DNA from: a virus
IMG/VR virus record: IMGVR_UViG_3300025645_000037
Span: 62,001 to 126,000 of that record
DNA length: 64,000 nt
Reading direction: 5' to 3' (one strand)
Notes under the pieces: generated by a model
What the model saw: the letters and a program-made list of their open reading frames with translations, nothing else
Told to the model about the DNA's origin: nothing
The model's database searches: none
Made by a program: the position numbers and the translations under genes
Shown here: positions 16,853 to 26,700 of the stretch, piece after piece
Position numbering within the stretch: position 1 is the stretch's first letter
Layout: the number at the start of each line of letters is the position of its first letter

Positions 16853-18519
16853 TGAACTCAAAAGTAGAAACAAATCTTTCATCAGCAGCAAATGATAAAA
16901 ATCTGTCATCAAGACCAGACGACGGATCAGGACCACAAGAATTGGCTCCGAAAAGATTAGGACCAGATGACGGTAGTCGATCTGGAAATACTAATAAAGC
17001 TACTCAAGATATTTTAGCACAAGTTAGGCAAGTTAATGCAACTACAGATGACGAAACACTTTTAAGCGAAGGTGCTCCTGCAGGATCATCGCCTGCTGAA
17101 CAAGGATACAGTAGTCCCGGCCAAATGCCTTCTGGTAATTCATCTCCGATGGCAGTAAGAGTTCCGATGCGAGAACCATGGACGCAGCACGAACATCTTA
17201 ACCCGTTAGCATACACTCCGGAATTTACTAGAGCAGGATTGCAACAGACAGATTCTATTGATACATCAGATTTTGATACTTTTAATAATATTGCTCAATA
17301 TACCCGTGATGTATTAGGTGGCCAGCCAAGAACATCGTATACAAATAATGGCGGCAGAGTAGATAGTAACGGGTCGTATTCAGAAGGAGTTTACGAAACT
17401 GAGACTGTTGAAACTGACCTAGCATTTGAAGATGAAACAGACACTGCAAGAGCGAAACAAGCTTTTGAATTTTTTAAAGGAGTGGGCTTTACAGATGCGC
17501 AAGCGGCGGGCATTATAGGAAACTTGCAAGCAGAATCCGGGGTAGAACTTAATGAAAACGCTACAGGCGACAGTGGTGCCGCCCACGGTATTGCACAATG
17601 GAATAGAAAATATTCTTTAGATAGAGTAGATAAATTTCTAGAAATAATCGGAACACCGTTAGTTGGATCAAATTTTGAACAACAGTTAGATTATATTAAG
17701 TGGGAATTAGAAAATGAAACCGGTGGAAGTACAACTGCAAATAGAAAGATACGGGCTCTTAAGGATCCTGAAAATGGAGATGTGCAAGGAAAATACAAAA
17801 TAGCTGCCGATAGTGCTATAATTTTTGATCAATACTTTGAACGTTCTTCTGGCGCTCATAGAGAAAAAAGACAACAGCTTGCAGTTTCATTTTTAAACCA
17901 GGTCTTAAACAACTTTGAATTTAAAGGCGGCTCGACTACAGTTATTGCACAAGTTGATTCAAAAGGCAGAAGGACCGTTGCAGGTTCCGGTGGCGGCGCG
18001 GCGACAGGAGCAGAGGTGCCTGTTATGCCTGGCGGATTTGCTCCCGGATCGGGCGGTGCTCCTAATGTAGTAACAGAACCGCATGTAGGTAAACACTACA
18101 AAACTCGCAATAAGCCGATTAATCCTAATTTGCGTAATGTACTTAATAGAGCTGCTAGGGATTGCGGTCTGTCAGAAGTACAAATATTTTCAGGCGGTCA
18201 AGATCAAAAAGGCAGAGGAACCCGTCGCGTTGGGAGTACTAGACACGACAATGGATGGGCTGCGGACCTTGACATATATGTAAATGGACAAATACAAAAC
18301 TCAAATAACGCAGCCGGGAAAGCAAAGATAGCTGAATTTATTACATATTGTGTTTTTTACGGATGCCGCGGTATCGGACACTCTGCTAGCTATATGGGAC
18401 CTACTAGAATGCATATTGACCTTCGTGGTCCTAATTTAGTAGTGTGGGGCTCAGGAGGCCGAAGTGTTAATAAATTAAGATGGGTTGACCAAGCATCAAG
18501 AAGAGGATTACAGCAATAA
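16852..18519 (+). CDS. Two-enzyme tail peptidoglycan hydrolase (lysozyme + M15 peptidase)
   Basis: A 555-residue protein. After a disordered N-terminal 190 residues rich in Ser, Gly and Asp comes a tail-lysozyme domain (about 200-350): AAGIIGNLQAESG with candidate catalytic Glu228, then SGAAHGIAQWN. A Gly-rich linker (about 370-410) leads to a peptidase M15-like domain (415-550) with GSTRHDNGWAADLDIYV (His465, Asp472, an H-x6-D zinc motif) and MHIDLRG (His521). The pair would cut both the sugar and the peptide part of the cell wall during injection. T4 places a single lysozyme inside gp5. Context (directly after gp5, TAATG overlaps) supports location at the tail tip. Confidence 0.85.
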   Translation: MNSKVETNLSSAANDKNLSSRPDDGSGPQELAPKRLGPDDGSRSGNTNKATQDILAQVRQVNATTDDETLLSEGAPAGSSPAEQGYSSPGQMPSGNSSPMAVRVPMREPWTQHEHLNPLAYTPEFTRAGLQQTDSIDTSDFDTFNNIAQYTRDVLGGQPRTSYTNNGGRVDSNGSYSEGVYETETVETDLAFEDETDTARAKQAFEFFKGVGFTDAQAAGIIGNLQAESGVELNENATGDSGAAHGIAQWNRKYSLDRVDKFLEIIGTPLVGSNFEQQLDYIKWELENETGGSTTANRKIRALKDPENGDVQGKYKIAADSAIIFDQYFERSSGAHREKRQQLAVSFLNQVLNNFEFKGGSTTVIAQVDSKGRRTVAGSGGGAATGAEVPVMPGGFAPGSGGAPNVVTEPHVGKHYKTRNKPINPNLRNVLNRAARDCGLSEVQIFSGGQDQKGRGTRRVGSTRHDNGWAADLDIYVNGQIQNSNNAAGKAKIAEFITYCVFYGCRGIGHSASYMGPTRMHIDLRGPNLVVWGSGGRSVNKLRWVDQASRRGLQQ

Positions 18520-19820
18520 TGTTAGATTTTACAGGATTAACAGATGAACAAATTGCAGAATTATTAAACACTGAAGTTAACTCGATTGCTAAACTTACTA
18601 AACAGCAATCAGTAGAGTTATTAAACAAGCCATCAGTTATCGAATTACTATTAACTAATATTGCAGAAGAATACAAGAAAAAATTAGAAGATATAGGCGA
18701 GGAAGAAATATCCGAACTTGCTAATCCTGCTGACCTTATTAACTCTTTAGGCAATGATATTCTAAAGCAAACAATCGATGTTCAAAGCTTGATATCGTCT
18801 AGTGGAGCATTAGACGTAGTTAAAAAAATGAGCAGTGTTGAATTTGCGGACATTACTACTAATTTGTCAGAATTGTTAGGAACTCCGCAACTTACAGAAT
18901 TGATTAGTTCAGCAGGAAATGGAACTTTTGGACCATTGTTAGGAAAGTTCGACTTGCTTGATGTGTTACCGATGGATTCGATCAACAACCTTTCCTTGCC
19001 AGATGCAATTACAAGTGGATCATACGGTCCGCTAGGTCAATTAGTTGGTCAATTGCAACAAACAGCAGACGACTTCTTAAGCTCAGAAGGACTAGGGCAA
19101 TTTAGTAAATTACTTGACGTAGGCTTTGGATTTGATGATGCTATAGGTGGCAAAAACAATGACGGCAATTTTAAAAAATTAGTTAAAAGTTTTGCTAATG
19201 TGAATCCTGATAGCGATGCTCCCGAAGAGGATGCATACAACAGACTCGAATCGTCTATATCTAGTGCTGCATCGAAAAATTGGGCATCTCAGGGATCTCC
19301 GGCTAATCCGTTACATGCCGAAGCATTTGGATTAAGTGGCCGTAGTAATGACAGCGATGGCAACGAAGGCATTCTTAATTGGAATGCACCTTTTGTAAAT
19401 TACGTTCTAAAATATGCAGGATTACCTTATATTGAAACAATTAGCGCATCTGCATATGCTTCTTATGGAAAGTCTGTAAACTTTAACATGCTAGGTGATA
19501 TTAGAAGAAATGATCTTGCTATATTTAAAAGTTCTGCACCTGTCGGAATTGTCGGCTTTGTAAGAAAGATTGATCCGGGCGCAAATACTGTTACTATCTT
19601 AGCTGGAAATATAAATGGCGGTGTAAACGAAACTACCATCTCGTTAAGCCGTTCTTCGAGAGTAGGCATGCGTTTCTTGTCGTTAAGAAGAAATTGGAAA
19701 GTACCAGCTGACGCAGACGTACCTTTGTTTGCAAGCGACCAAACGACTTGGTTTACAGGTACGTCAAAACCAACAACTGCACCGCAAGGACAAACGTTTG
19801 TTCGCAATAGAGCTAGGTGA
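18519..19820 (+). CDS. Baseplate-associated protein with inactive CHAP/NlpC-like domain
   Basis: A 433-residue protein. Residues 1-230 are acidic, helical, Leu-rich (TGLTDEQIAELLNTEVNSI). Residues about 280-392 match the TIGR02594 / CHAP-like layout: LNWNAPFVNYVLKYAGLP, then SASAYASYG, GDIRRNDLAIF, VGIVGFVRKID, VTILAGNINGGVNE and VGMRFLSLRR. In active members the first block reads W-C-A-x-F and the fourth G-H-V-G-F. Here the catalytic Cys is Asn or Ala and the His is Ile, so catalysis is unlikely and a wall-binding or structural role is inferred. The C-terminus is Thr/Pro-rich. It lies between the tail lysozyme and gp25. Confidence 0.6.
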   Translation: MLDFTGLTDEQIAELLNTEVNSIAKLTKQQSVELLNKPSVIELLLTNIAEEYKKKLEDIGEEEISELANPADLINSLGNDILKQTIDVQSLISSSGALDVVKKMSSVEFADITTNLSELLGTPQLTELISSAGNGTFGPLLGKFDLLDVLPMDSINNLSLPDAITSGSYGPLGQLVGQLQQTADDFLSSEGLGQFSKLLDVGFGFDDAIGGKNNDGNFKKLVKSFANVNPDSDAPEEDAYNRLESSISSAASKNWASQGSPANPLHAEAFGLSGRSNDSDGNEGILNWNAPFVNYVLKYAGLPYIETISASAYASYGKSVNFNMLGDIRRNDLAIFKSSAPVGIVGFVRKIDPGANTVTILAGNINGGVNETTISLSRSSRVGMRFLSLRRNWKVPADADVPLFASDQTTWFTGTSKPTTAPQGQTFVRNRAR

Positions 19821-19826
19821 TAAATA
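19819..19826 (+). promoter_or_regulatory. Possible late promoter at gp25 start
   Basis: GATAAATA, one mismatch from consensus, over the stop codon of the preceding gene. By T4 spacing the transcript would start at 19832, the A of the gp25 ATG. It could also be chance in AT-rich DNA. Confidence 0.3.
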
Positions 19827-19831
19827 TTACT

Positions 19832-20278
19832 ATGACAGCTATTGAAAAAAATCTAATCAAACGAGTTTCAGTTTCGGGACCGAGACAAAAAACCGAAGTT
19901 ATTTCTAGTAGAGCCTATCGCGGCACTAGTACTGTAGATAACGATCGTAAAAACTTTCGCCTTTATGACTTGGAATTAATTAAACAAGATTTGATTAACC
20001 ACTTTCATATACGCCAAGGAGAGAAACTTGAAAATCCTAACTTTGGTACTATTATATGGGATGTAATTTTTGAACCGTTAACTGACGACTTAAAAGAAGC
20101 AATAGCAACCAATGTAACTACAATTGTTAACTATGATCCTAGAATTGTAGTCAATCAAGTTACTGTAGATTCGTACGAATCAGGGATTCAAATTGAATGC
20201 GATCTAACATATTTGCCTTATAATATTTCTGAATCAATGCAGCTAAGATTTGATCAAAATAATAGCTTAATTGGTTAA
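19832..20278 (+). CDS. 25: gp25 baseplate wedge protein
   Basis: A 148-residue GPW/gp25-family wedge subunit. It contains the family block NPNFGTIIWDVIFEPLTDDL and the C-terminal IQIECDLTYLPYNISESMQL. T4 gp25 has 132 residues and forms part of the sheath-starting platform. I chose ATG 19832 over the GTG at 19817, because the latter overlaps the previous stop and would add only INIT-like residues. AGGTGA at 19815-19820 could act as a weak ribosome site. The next gene, gp6, is its assembly partner in T4. Confidence 0.92.
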   Translation: MTAIEKNLIKRVSVSGPRQKTEVISSRAYRGTSTVDNDRKNFRLYDLELIKQDLINHFHIRQGEKLENPNFGTIIWDVIFEPLTDDLKEAIATNVTTIVNYDPRIVVNQVTVDSYESGIQIECDLTYLPYNISESMQLRFDQNNSLIG

Positions 20279-20305
20279 CTTTTAACTACGCACATTTCCT
20301 AGATG

Positions 20306-20313
20306 AATAAATA
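20306..20313 (+). promoter_or_regulatory. Late promoter of gp6
   Basis: AATAAATA in the 58-bp gp25-gp6 gap. Expected start near 20319, 18 nt before ATG 20337; AAAGGAAC at 20323-20330 is the ribosome site. Confidence 0.65.
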
Positions 20314-20336
20314 CATTATAACAAAGGAACGTGTAT

Positions 20337-23300
20337 ATGTCAGCTACCGATCGTCAAAATCGTCTTCTAGTAGCAGAGGACTGGAAGCGAGTTTACCAAT
20401 CATTTAAGAACGCAGACTTTCAAAGTTATGACTTTGATAACCTTCGCCGTACAATGATTAATTACTTGCGAGAGAACTATCCGGAAGATTTCAATGACTA
20501 TATTGAAAGCTCGGAATACCTTGCGCTTATTGATTTGATTGCGTTCCTTGGACAAAACCTTTCCTTTAGAATTGATTTAAACGCTCGTGAAAACTTTCTT
20601 GAACTAGCGGACAGACGTGAGTCTGTGTTGCGCCTTGCACGGTTGCTTTCATATAACGTTAAGAGAAACCAAGCAGCAAACGGGTTACTTAAATTCAACT
20701 CTGTAACAACAACAGAAGCTATTGTAGATTCTAATAATAGAAACTTAGCCGGTAAGGCAATTTTTTGGAATGATCCTAGCAACACAGATTGGTTTGAACA
20801 GTTTACAAAAGTAATGAATGCTGCACTTCCGGTTAATGGAACATTTGGGCGTCCTGTTAAAAAAGATACTGTAGCAGGAATTCCTACTGAGCAGTACAGA
20901 TTTAACGCTATTAACACAGACGTGCCAGTTTACAAATTTAACAAATCAGTCGAAGGTGTATCAACAACATTTGAGATTGTTTCAACAGACATTAATGATG
21001 GTGCAATAGAAGAAGAAATTCCTTTAAGAGCAAACAGTCTTGCTTGTTTATATCGCGACGACGGCAGAGGCGCAGGATCTTCTAATACAGGATTCTTTGC
21101 GCACTTCCGCCAAGGTACATTAGAGAACGGAACGTTTAACATTGACAGTCCTGTTCCGAACCAAGTAATCGATATCAATTCGTCAAATGTAAACAACACA
21201 GATGTTTGGCTTTACAAAATAGATGATCAAGGAAATGAATCAGATTACTGGACTAAAGTAGAATCTGTTGAAGGTAACAATGTTATCTACAATTCTTTAA
21301 ACAAAAACATTCGTAATATTTATTCTGTACTAACAAGAGCAGACGATAGAATTAACTTAATTTTCTCGGATGGAGTTTTTGGAGATCTACCAAAAGGGAC
21401 ATACAGAATTTATTACCGTACTTCTGCAAACCGTCAGGTAGTAATTCAAACATCTGACATGCAAGGTATAACAGTATCTGTACCTTATTTAGGCAGAAAT
21501 GGAACAGTTGAAAATTTAATCATTACAATGTCTTTACGTGCTGTTGTTGACAACGGTACGACTACAGAAACAAGTCAGAGCATTAAAAACAACGCTCCGT
21601 CGACATATTACACTCAAAACAGAATGATTACAGGAGAAGACTACAATGTTGCTCCTCTGAGTGTTAGTCAGGAAGTTGTTAAAGTAAAATCAGTTAACAG
21701 GACGTCAAGCGGTATTAGCCGTTACTTTGACTTAATAGATACCTCAGGAAAATATTCATCAGTTAACCTTTATGGAATCGATGGTGTTATTTTTAAACAG
21801 CCACTTAAAGAAAAGCAAACATTTACATTTGCAACACAGACTGATATTGAAGGAATTATTCTTAACACAATCGAGCCGCTTATCAAAAGTCGCAAGATGC
21901 TTAATTTTTATTACAGTAATTTTCCAAAGATATTTACGTTTGACTTAGCAGCAACTTGGGAACAATCTACTAGCGAAACAAATCGCTCAACAGGATATTT
22001 TAAAGACGTTGACGATGTTCCGTACACAGTTGGATCATTTACTGCTAATAGCTTGAAGAACATCGAAGCAGGAACATTGTGTAAATTTGTACCACCTTCT
22101 GGTTTTTATTTTAATGCCAAAGGAGAAATGTTACAAGGTGACGGAACTACGTCGGGCGCACGTCTCTACAAATGGACTAAAGTAGTTAGCGTCGAAGGAC
22201 GCGGCATTACAGTAGACGAAAACGGCACCGGCCCGGTTGCGTTTAATGACATAATTCCAACCGGTGCTATTTTGTCAGAAGTAAGACCAAAGCTTTCTAC
22301 AAGCATAACGGATAGCGTAAAAACACAAATCGTTGACCAAACATTCTCGTATAATACTTTTGGATTGAGATATGACGTAGCAACAAGACGCTGGAGACTA
22401 GTTACAAATACTAATATAGATCTTGCTAGCAATTTTTCTACTGGCAAAGCAGGCGATATTAGTAATCAAAACCTTGATGCAAGTTGGTTAATATTGTTCC
22501 AAACAAATGGCGAAAGCTATACTATGACATATCGCGGCCTTCGTTATGTGTTCGAAAGTGATGAAGAAATTAAATTCTATTATGATTCTTCTGATGCAAT
22601 CTACAATAACAAAACAGGAAAAATTGTTAAAGACAAAATTCAAGTTATGTCTATTAATACACAACCGGACAGTACATTACCGTTTACTATAGATTATGAT
22701 TGGCAGGTTGTTGAAGAGTTTAGAGACAAAGAAGGTTATGTTGACACAAAGAAAATACAAATTAGTTTCTTTGATTCAGACGATGACGGAATTGTTGATG
22801 ACATAGATGTCTTTGACCAAATTGTTAACGAATTAGAAAATACTAATGAAAAGTTTATTTTCCAAAAGTCGTATATTACGTCAGACGGAGTAGATGATTT
22901 CCGTTATGTGAATCAAGATGCAGAAAATATTAATATTGTTTCTATTGAACGAGATATCGGCGCTTACAGTCAGTACGAAGATGGTACAGTATTTTATATT
23001 GTTGACCGTGATACATTCCGCGTATTAGATCTTACTGCATTAGAGCTTAAAGTTACATCTCTTTATAGAGCGTATGTTGGCAGAGATAATCTAAAATTCT
23101 ATTACGTTCACTCGGCAGATTCTAATTCAAGGATTGATCCTTCGGTTAGTAATATCATTGACACTTATATGTTAACACGTAGATATGACGTGGAATATCG
23201 CAGATGGTTAAATGGCACAACGGAGCAACCACCGTTGCCTCCTAGTTCAGATCAGCTATTCCGCAGCTTTGGAAAATCGTTAAATACTATTAAGTCAGTA

Positions 23301-23795
23301 AGTGACGAAATTGTCTACCATCCAGTAAAATACAAAGTGCTTTTTGGCACAAATGCGAAAGAAGATTTAAGAGCAGTGTTTAAAATAGTTAAAAACAGTG
23401 ACCTAGTTGTTAATGACAACGACGTAAAGGCAAGAGTTATTAACGCAATTAATCAATACTTTGCTCTAGAAAATTGGGAATTCGGAGAAACTTTTTACTT
23501 TAGTGAATTGTCAACATACATTATGAATCAAGTATCACCTGATCTTGTATCTGTTGTAATAGTTCCAGTTCAAACAAATCAAAGCTTTGGTAGCATGTTT
23601 GAAATACGTTCAGAAGCTGATGAAGTATTTGTATCAGGTGCATCAGTTGACGACATAGAAATTATCGATGCTATTACAGCAACTAAATTACAAGCAGGCG
23701 GCAAAGTATTAACAGCTTCGGTTGATCCGAATACAGGCATTCAAAGTAGTGCGCTAATTACTAATAATAGAACCAGTGGAGGTTATAGCTACTAA
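20337..23795 (+). CDS. 6: gp6 baseplate wedge protein
   Basis: A 1152-residue wedge protein, clearly longer than T4 gp6 (660). The N-terminus carries a hallmark run around residues 58-115: SEYLALIDLIAFLGQNLSF, RIDLNARENFLELADRRESV and RLARLLSYNVKRNQAANG. The centre includes GITVSVPYLGRNGTVENL and the NNAPSTYYTQNRMITGEDYN block of baseplate J-like proteins. The C-terminal part has repeated beta strands ending VVIVPVQTNQSFGSMFEIRS. gp6 dimers link the wedges into a ring. ATG 20337 was chosen over the upstream GTG 20331 because of AAAGGAAC spacing. The stop overlaps the following ATG. Confidence 0.93.
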   Translation: MSATDRQNRLLVAEDWKRVYQSFKNADFQSYDFDNLRRTMINYLRENYPEDFNDYIESSEYLALIDLIAFLGQNLSFRIDLNARENFLELADRRESVLRLARLLSYNVKRNQAANGLLKFNSVTTTEAIVDSNNRNLAGKAIFWNDPSNTDWFEQFTKVMNAALPVNGTFGRPVKKDTVAGIPTEQYRFNAINTDVPVYKFNKSVEGVSTTFEIVSTDINDGAIEEEIPLRANSLACLYRDDGRGAGSSNTGFFAHFRQGTLENGTFNIDSPVPNQVIDINSSNVNNTDVWLYKIDDQGNESDYWTKVESVEGNNVIYNSLNKNIRNIYSVLTRADDRINLIFSDGVFGDLPKGTYRIYYRTSANRQVVIQTSDMQGITVSVPYLGRNGTVENLIITMSLRAVVDNGTTTETSQSIKNNAPSTYYTQNRMITGEDYNVAPLSVSQEVVKVKSVNRTSSGISRYFDLIDTSGKYSSVNLYGIDGVIFKQPLKEKQTFTFATQTDIEGIILNTIEPLIKSRKMLNFYYSNFPKIFTFDLAATWEQSTSETNRSTGYFKDVDDVPYTVGSFTANSLKNIEAGTLCKFVPPSGFYFNAKGEMLQGDGTTSGARLYKWTKVVSVEGRGITVDENGTGPVAFNDIIPTGAILSEVRPKLSTSITDSVKTQIVDQTFSYNTFGLRYDVATRRWRLVTNTNIDLASNFSTGKAGDISNQNLDASWLILFQTNGESYTMTYRGLRYVFESDEEIKFYYDSSDAIYNNKTGKIVKDKIQVMSINTQPDSTLPFTIDYDWQVVEEFRDKEGYVDTKKIQISFFDSDDDGIVDDIDVFDQIVNELENTNEKFIFQKSYITSDGVDDFRYVNQDAENINIVSIERDIGAYSQYEDGTVFYIVDRDTFRVLDLTALELKVTSLYRAYVGRDNLKFYYVHSADSNSRIDPSVSNIIDTYMLTRRYDVEYRRWLNGTTEQPPLPPSSDQLFRSFGKSLNTIKSVSDEIVYHPVKYKVLFGTNAKEDLRAVFKIVKNSDLVVNDNDVKARVINAINQYFALENWEFGETFYFSELSTYIMNQVSPDLVSVVIVPVQTNQSFGSMFEIRSEADEVFVSGASVDDIEIIDAITATKLQAGGKVLTASVDPNTGIQSSALITNNRTSGGYSY

Positions 23796-26700
23796 TGGCA
23801 TATAACGATGACCAAAAAGAATTTCCAATTGAGCCAGACTCAAATAAGAAAACTGTAAAATCTACGCAATTTCTTCCTAGATTTTTCCGCACACCTACGA
23901 ATGAAAAATTTCTAGAATCGACGTTAGATCAAATGATTCAACCCGGAGTAGCCGAAAAGCTTTCGGGTTACATCGGACGCCAGGTGTCTAAAGCTAGAAT
24001 AGCAGACGATAATTATGTTGGTGCTGCTACAAAGCAACGAACTGATTATCAGTTTGAGCCTGCGACTGTAATTAAAGATGATCTTGGTAATGTAAATTTC
24101 TTCAAAGATTATCAAGATTTTATGAATCAACTTACAGCGTTTAATTCAAACACTAGTAATCATAGCACTGTTAACGCACAGGAATTTTATGCATGGAACC
24201 CTGGAATTGATTGGGACAAGTTTACAAATTTCCGTGAATACTACTGGTTGCCAAACGGTCCTCAGGCAGTTTCTGTAGCAGGACAAAGCAGAGACGTACA
24301 AAGCACTTATTCAGTGACATTAGAAGACCAAACCGATTCGTTAGCTTACATCTTTTCTCCAAACGGATTTACTCCTAATCCGACACTTAAATTGTACAAA
24401 GGTCAGACTTATAGATTTGAAATCAACACACCGGGTCATCCGTTTACTTTTTCTACAAGTAGATCATTTGTTCCAACCAATCCTTCTCCTGAATTTAGTC
24501 AAGAGCTAACAAATGTTTCAACACTTTACAGTGATGGTATAAAAGTATTTGATGTTGACATGAACGAAGTTGATGATGATTATGTAACAAACGGAGTTAT
24601 CGAATTCACTGTGCCAGAGAATGCACCTGATAAACTATACTACATTTCAAAGAATGACATAAACATAAGTGGCTTTGTTACTCTTTATGACATTGAAGAA
24701 AATACAGAAATCGATGTAGAAGCAGAAATACTAGGCAAGAGTTCGTATACTACTTCTGCAAATTATGCATTGTCAAACGGAATGAAAGTTTATTTCCAAG
24801 GCGATGTTACTCCTGAAAAATATGCAACCGGAGAATGGTATGTTGAAGGAGTAGGATCAAAGATTGTACTTATTAGTACAAAGGATCTTGAAATTCCTGC
24901 TGCTTATTCTGAGGATCTCTTAGTTCCTTTTGATACCGAAGGGTTTGATACGTTACCGTTTGGTAATTCTAGTTCTTATGCAGGCATAAAAGATTATATT
25001 ATAATTAACCGTGCCAGCCTTGACAGAAACGCATGGACACGTTATAACCGTTGGTTCCACCGAAGTGTTATTGAAACATCTGCCACAGTTAATGGTACTA
25101 TAGCAGAAATAGATCAATCGGCAAGAGCAAAACGTCCTATTATTGAATTCGAAGCAGGCCTAAAGCTGTTTCAATTTGGTTCTAAAGCAAAAGAAGATAT
25201 TGATTTAATTGACAATTTTACACAAGATGTGTTTTCTACAATTGAAGGGTCAATAGGTTATAATATCGATGGAGTCACTGTATCAGAAGGACAAAGAATT
25301 TTGTTTACTGCTGACACAGATATTTTAGTTCGTAATAGAATTTATGAAGTACGTTTTATTACAGAAAATAACAATACTCAAATTGCACTTATAGAAGTTG
25401 ACGATTCTAATCCTATTACAAACGAAACAGTATTAGTTCGAGACGGCGTAGAAAACGCAGGACAGATCTATTACTTTAATGGCGAAACATGGGTATTAGG
25501 ACAAGAGAAAACGTCAGTTAATCAAGATCCGTTGTTTGACTTATTTGATAAAGATGGTGTGTCGTTCTCCGATGAAACGACTTATATTGCATCTAACTTC
25601 CGCGGCAACCCTATCTATTCTTATAAAAGAGGTTCAGGAATTGTAGATAATGAACTAGGATTTTCATTAAGTTATCGAGCGTTTGAAAACATAGGCGACA
25701 TTACATTTGATTTTAACCTGTTAAATGAAACATACAATTATTCGTCAAACAACAGATTAGTTGAAATAGCAAGTAAGACAGCTTATATTAGAAAGTATAC
25801 TGACTTAGATAAGTTTTCGTATGTTAATGGCTGGACAAAAGGTAAAGAACTAAGCAAACAAAAAGTTGTACGTCAGTATTTTGGTACAGAACAAACAAAC
25901 GATTTTGCAGTCGACGTTTACGATAAATCAGGTGATTTAAATGATCTAAAAGTTTGGGTATATAAGAACAACGCTATTCAATTCTTTGAAAAAGATTATG
26001 AAATTAATAGAGTTAATCAAACTGCGGTTATTAAGTTCTTTGAAGATGTAGTAGCAGATGATAGAATTGTTATTAAAACTACAAGTGCAACTCCAAAGAA
26101 TGAAAATGGCTATTACGAAATTGCTGCTAACTTAGAACGCAATCCTCTTAATAATAACCTAACTGAATTTACTCTTGGTGAGGTTAATGACCATGTAAGT
26201 TCCATTGTCGAAGAAGCAATTGGATTTGACGGCGTATTTTTAGGAACATCAAACCTTCGTGATTTAGGCGAAGTAGATCAATACGGCAAGTTATTTGTGA
26301 AGCACAGTGGTCCTGTAAACCTTGCAAACTATCATATTACTAGCAAAGAGCACAACATGGTTAAAGCTCTTCGTTATGGTAGAGCAGAGTACGCTAAATT
26401 TAAGAGAGTATTTTTTCAAACAGCGTTTGATCTAGGTTACGATGGCGACACTCGTACTCACGTAGATTTAATTCTTGCAGAAATGAACAAAAGTAAAACA
26501 AATACAATGCCGTTTTACTTCTCGGATATGGTACCTACAGGATCTGCGAAGAAATTAGAATACAAAGTAGTTGATCCACGAAACGAATTCTTTGCATTGT
26601 CGGAAGTGTTTACATTAAATGAACTATCTTCTCACGCAGTTCTAGTATACCTTAACGGTGTGCAGCTTGTGCACGGCAAAGATTACACATTTAACGAAGA

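Noticed and set aside
19817-20278. GTG start for gp25 at 19817
   Set aside because: It overlaps the previous stop codon and adds five residues outside the family's usual start; ATG 19832 preferred.
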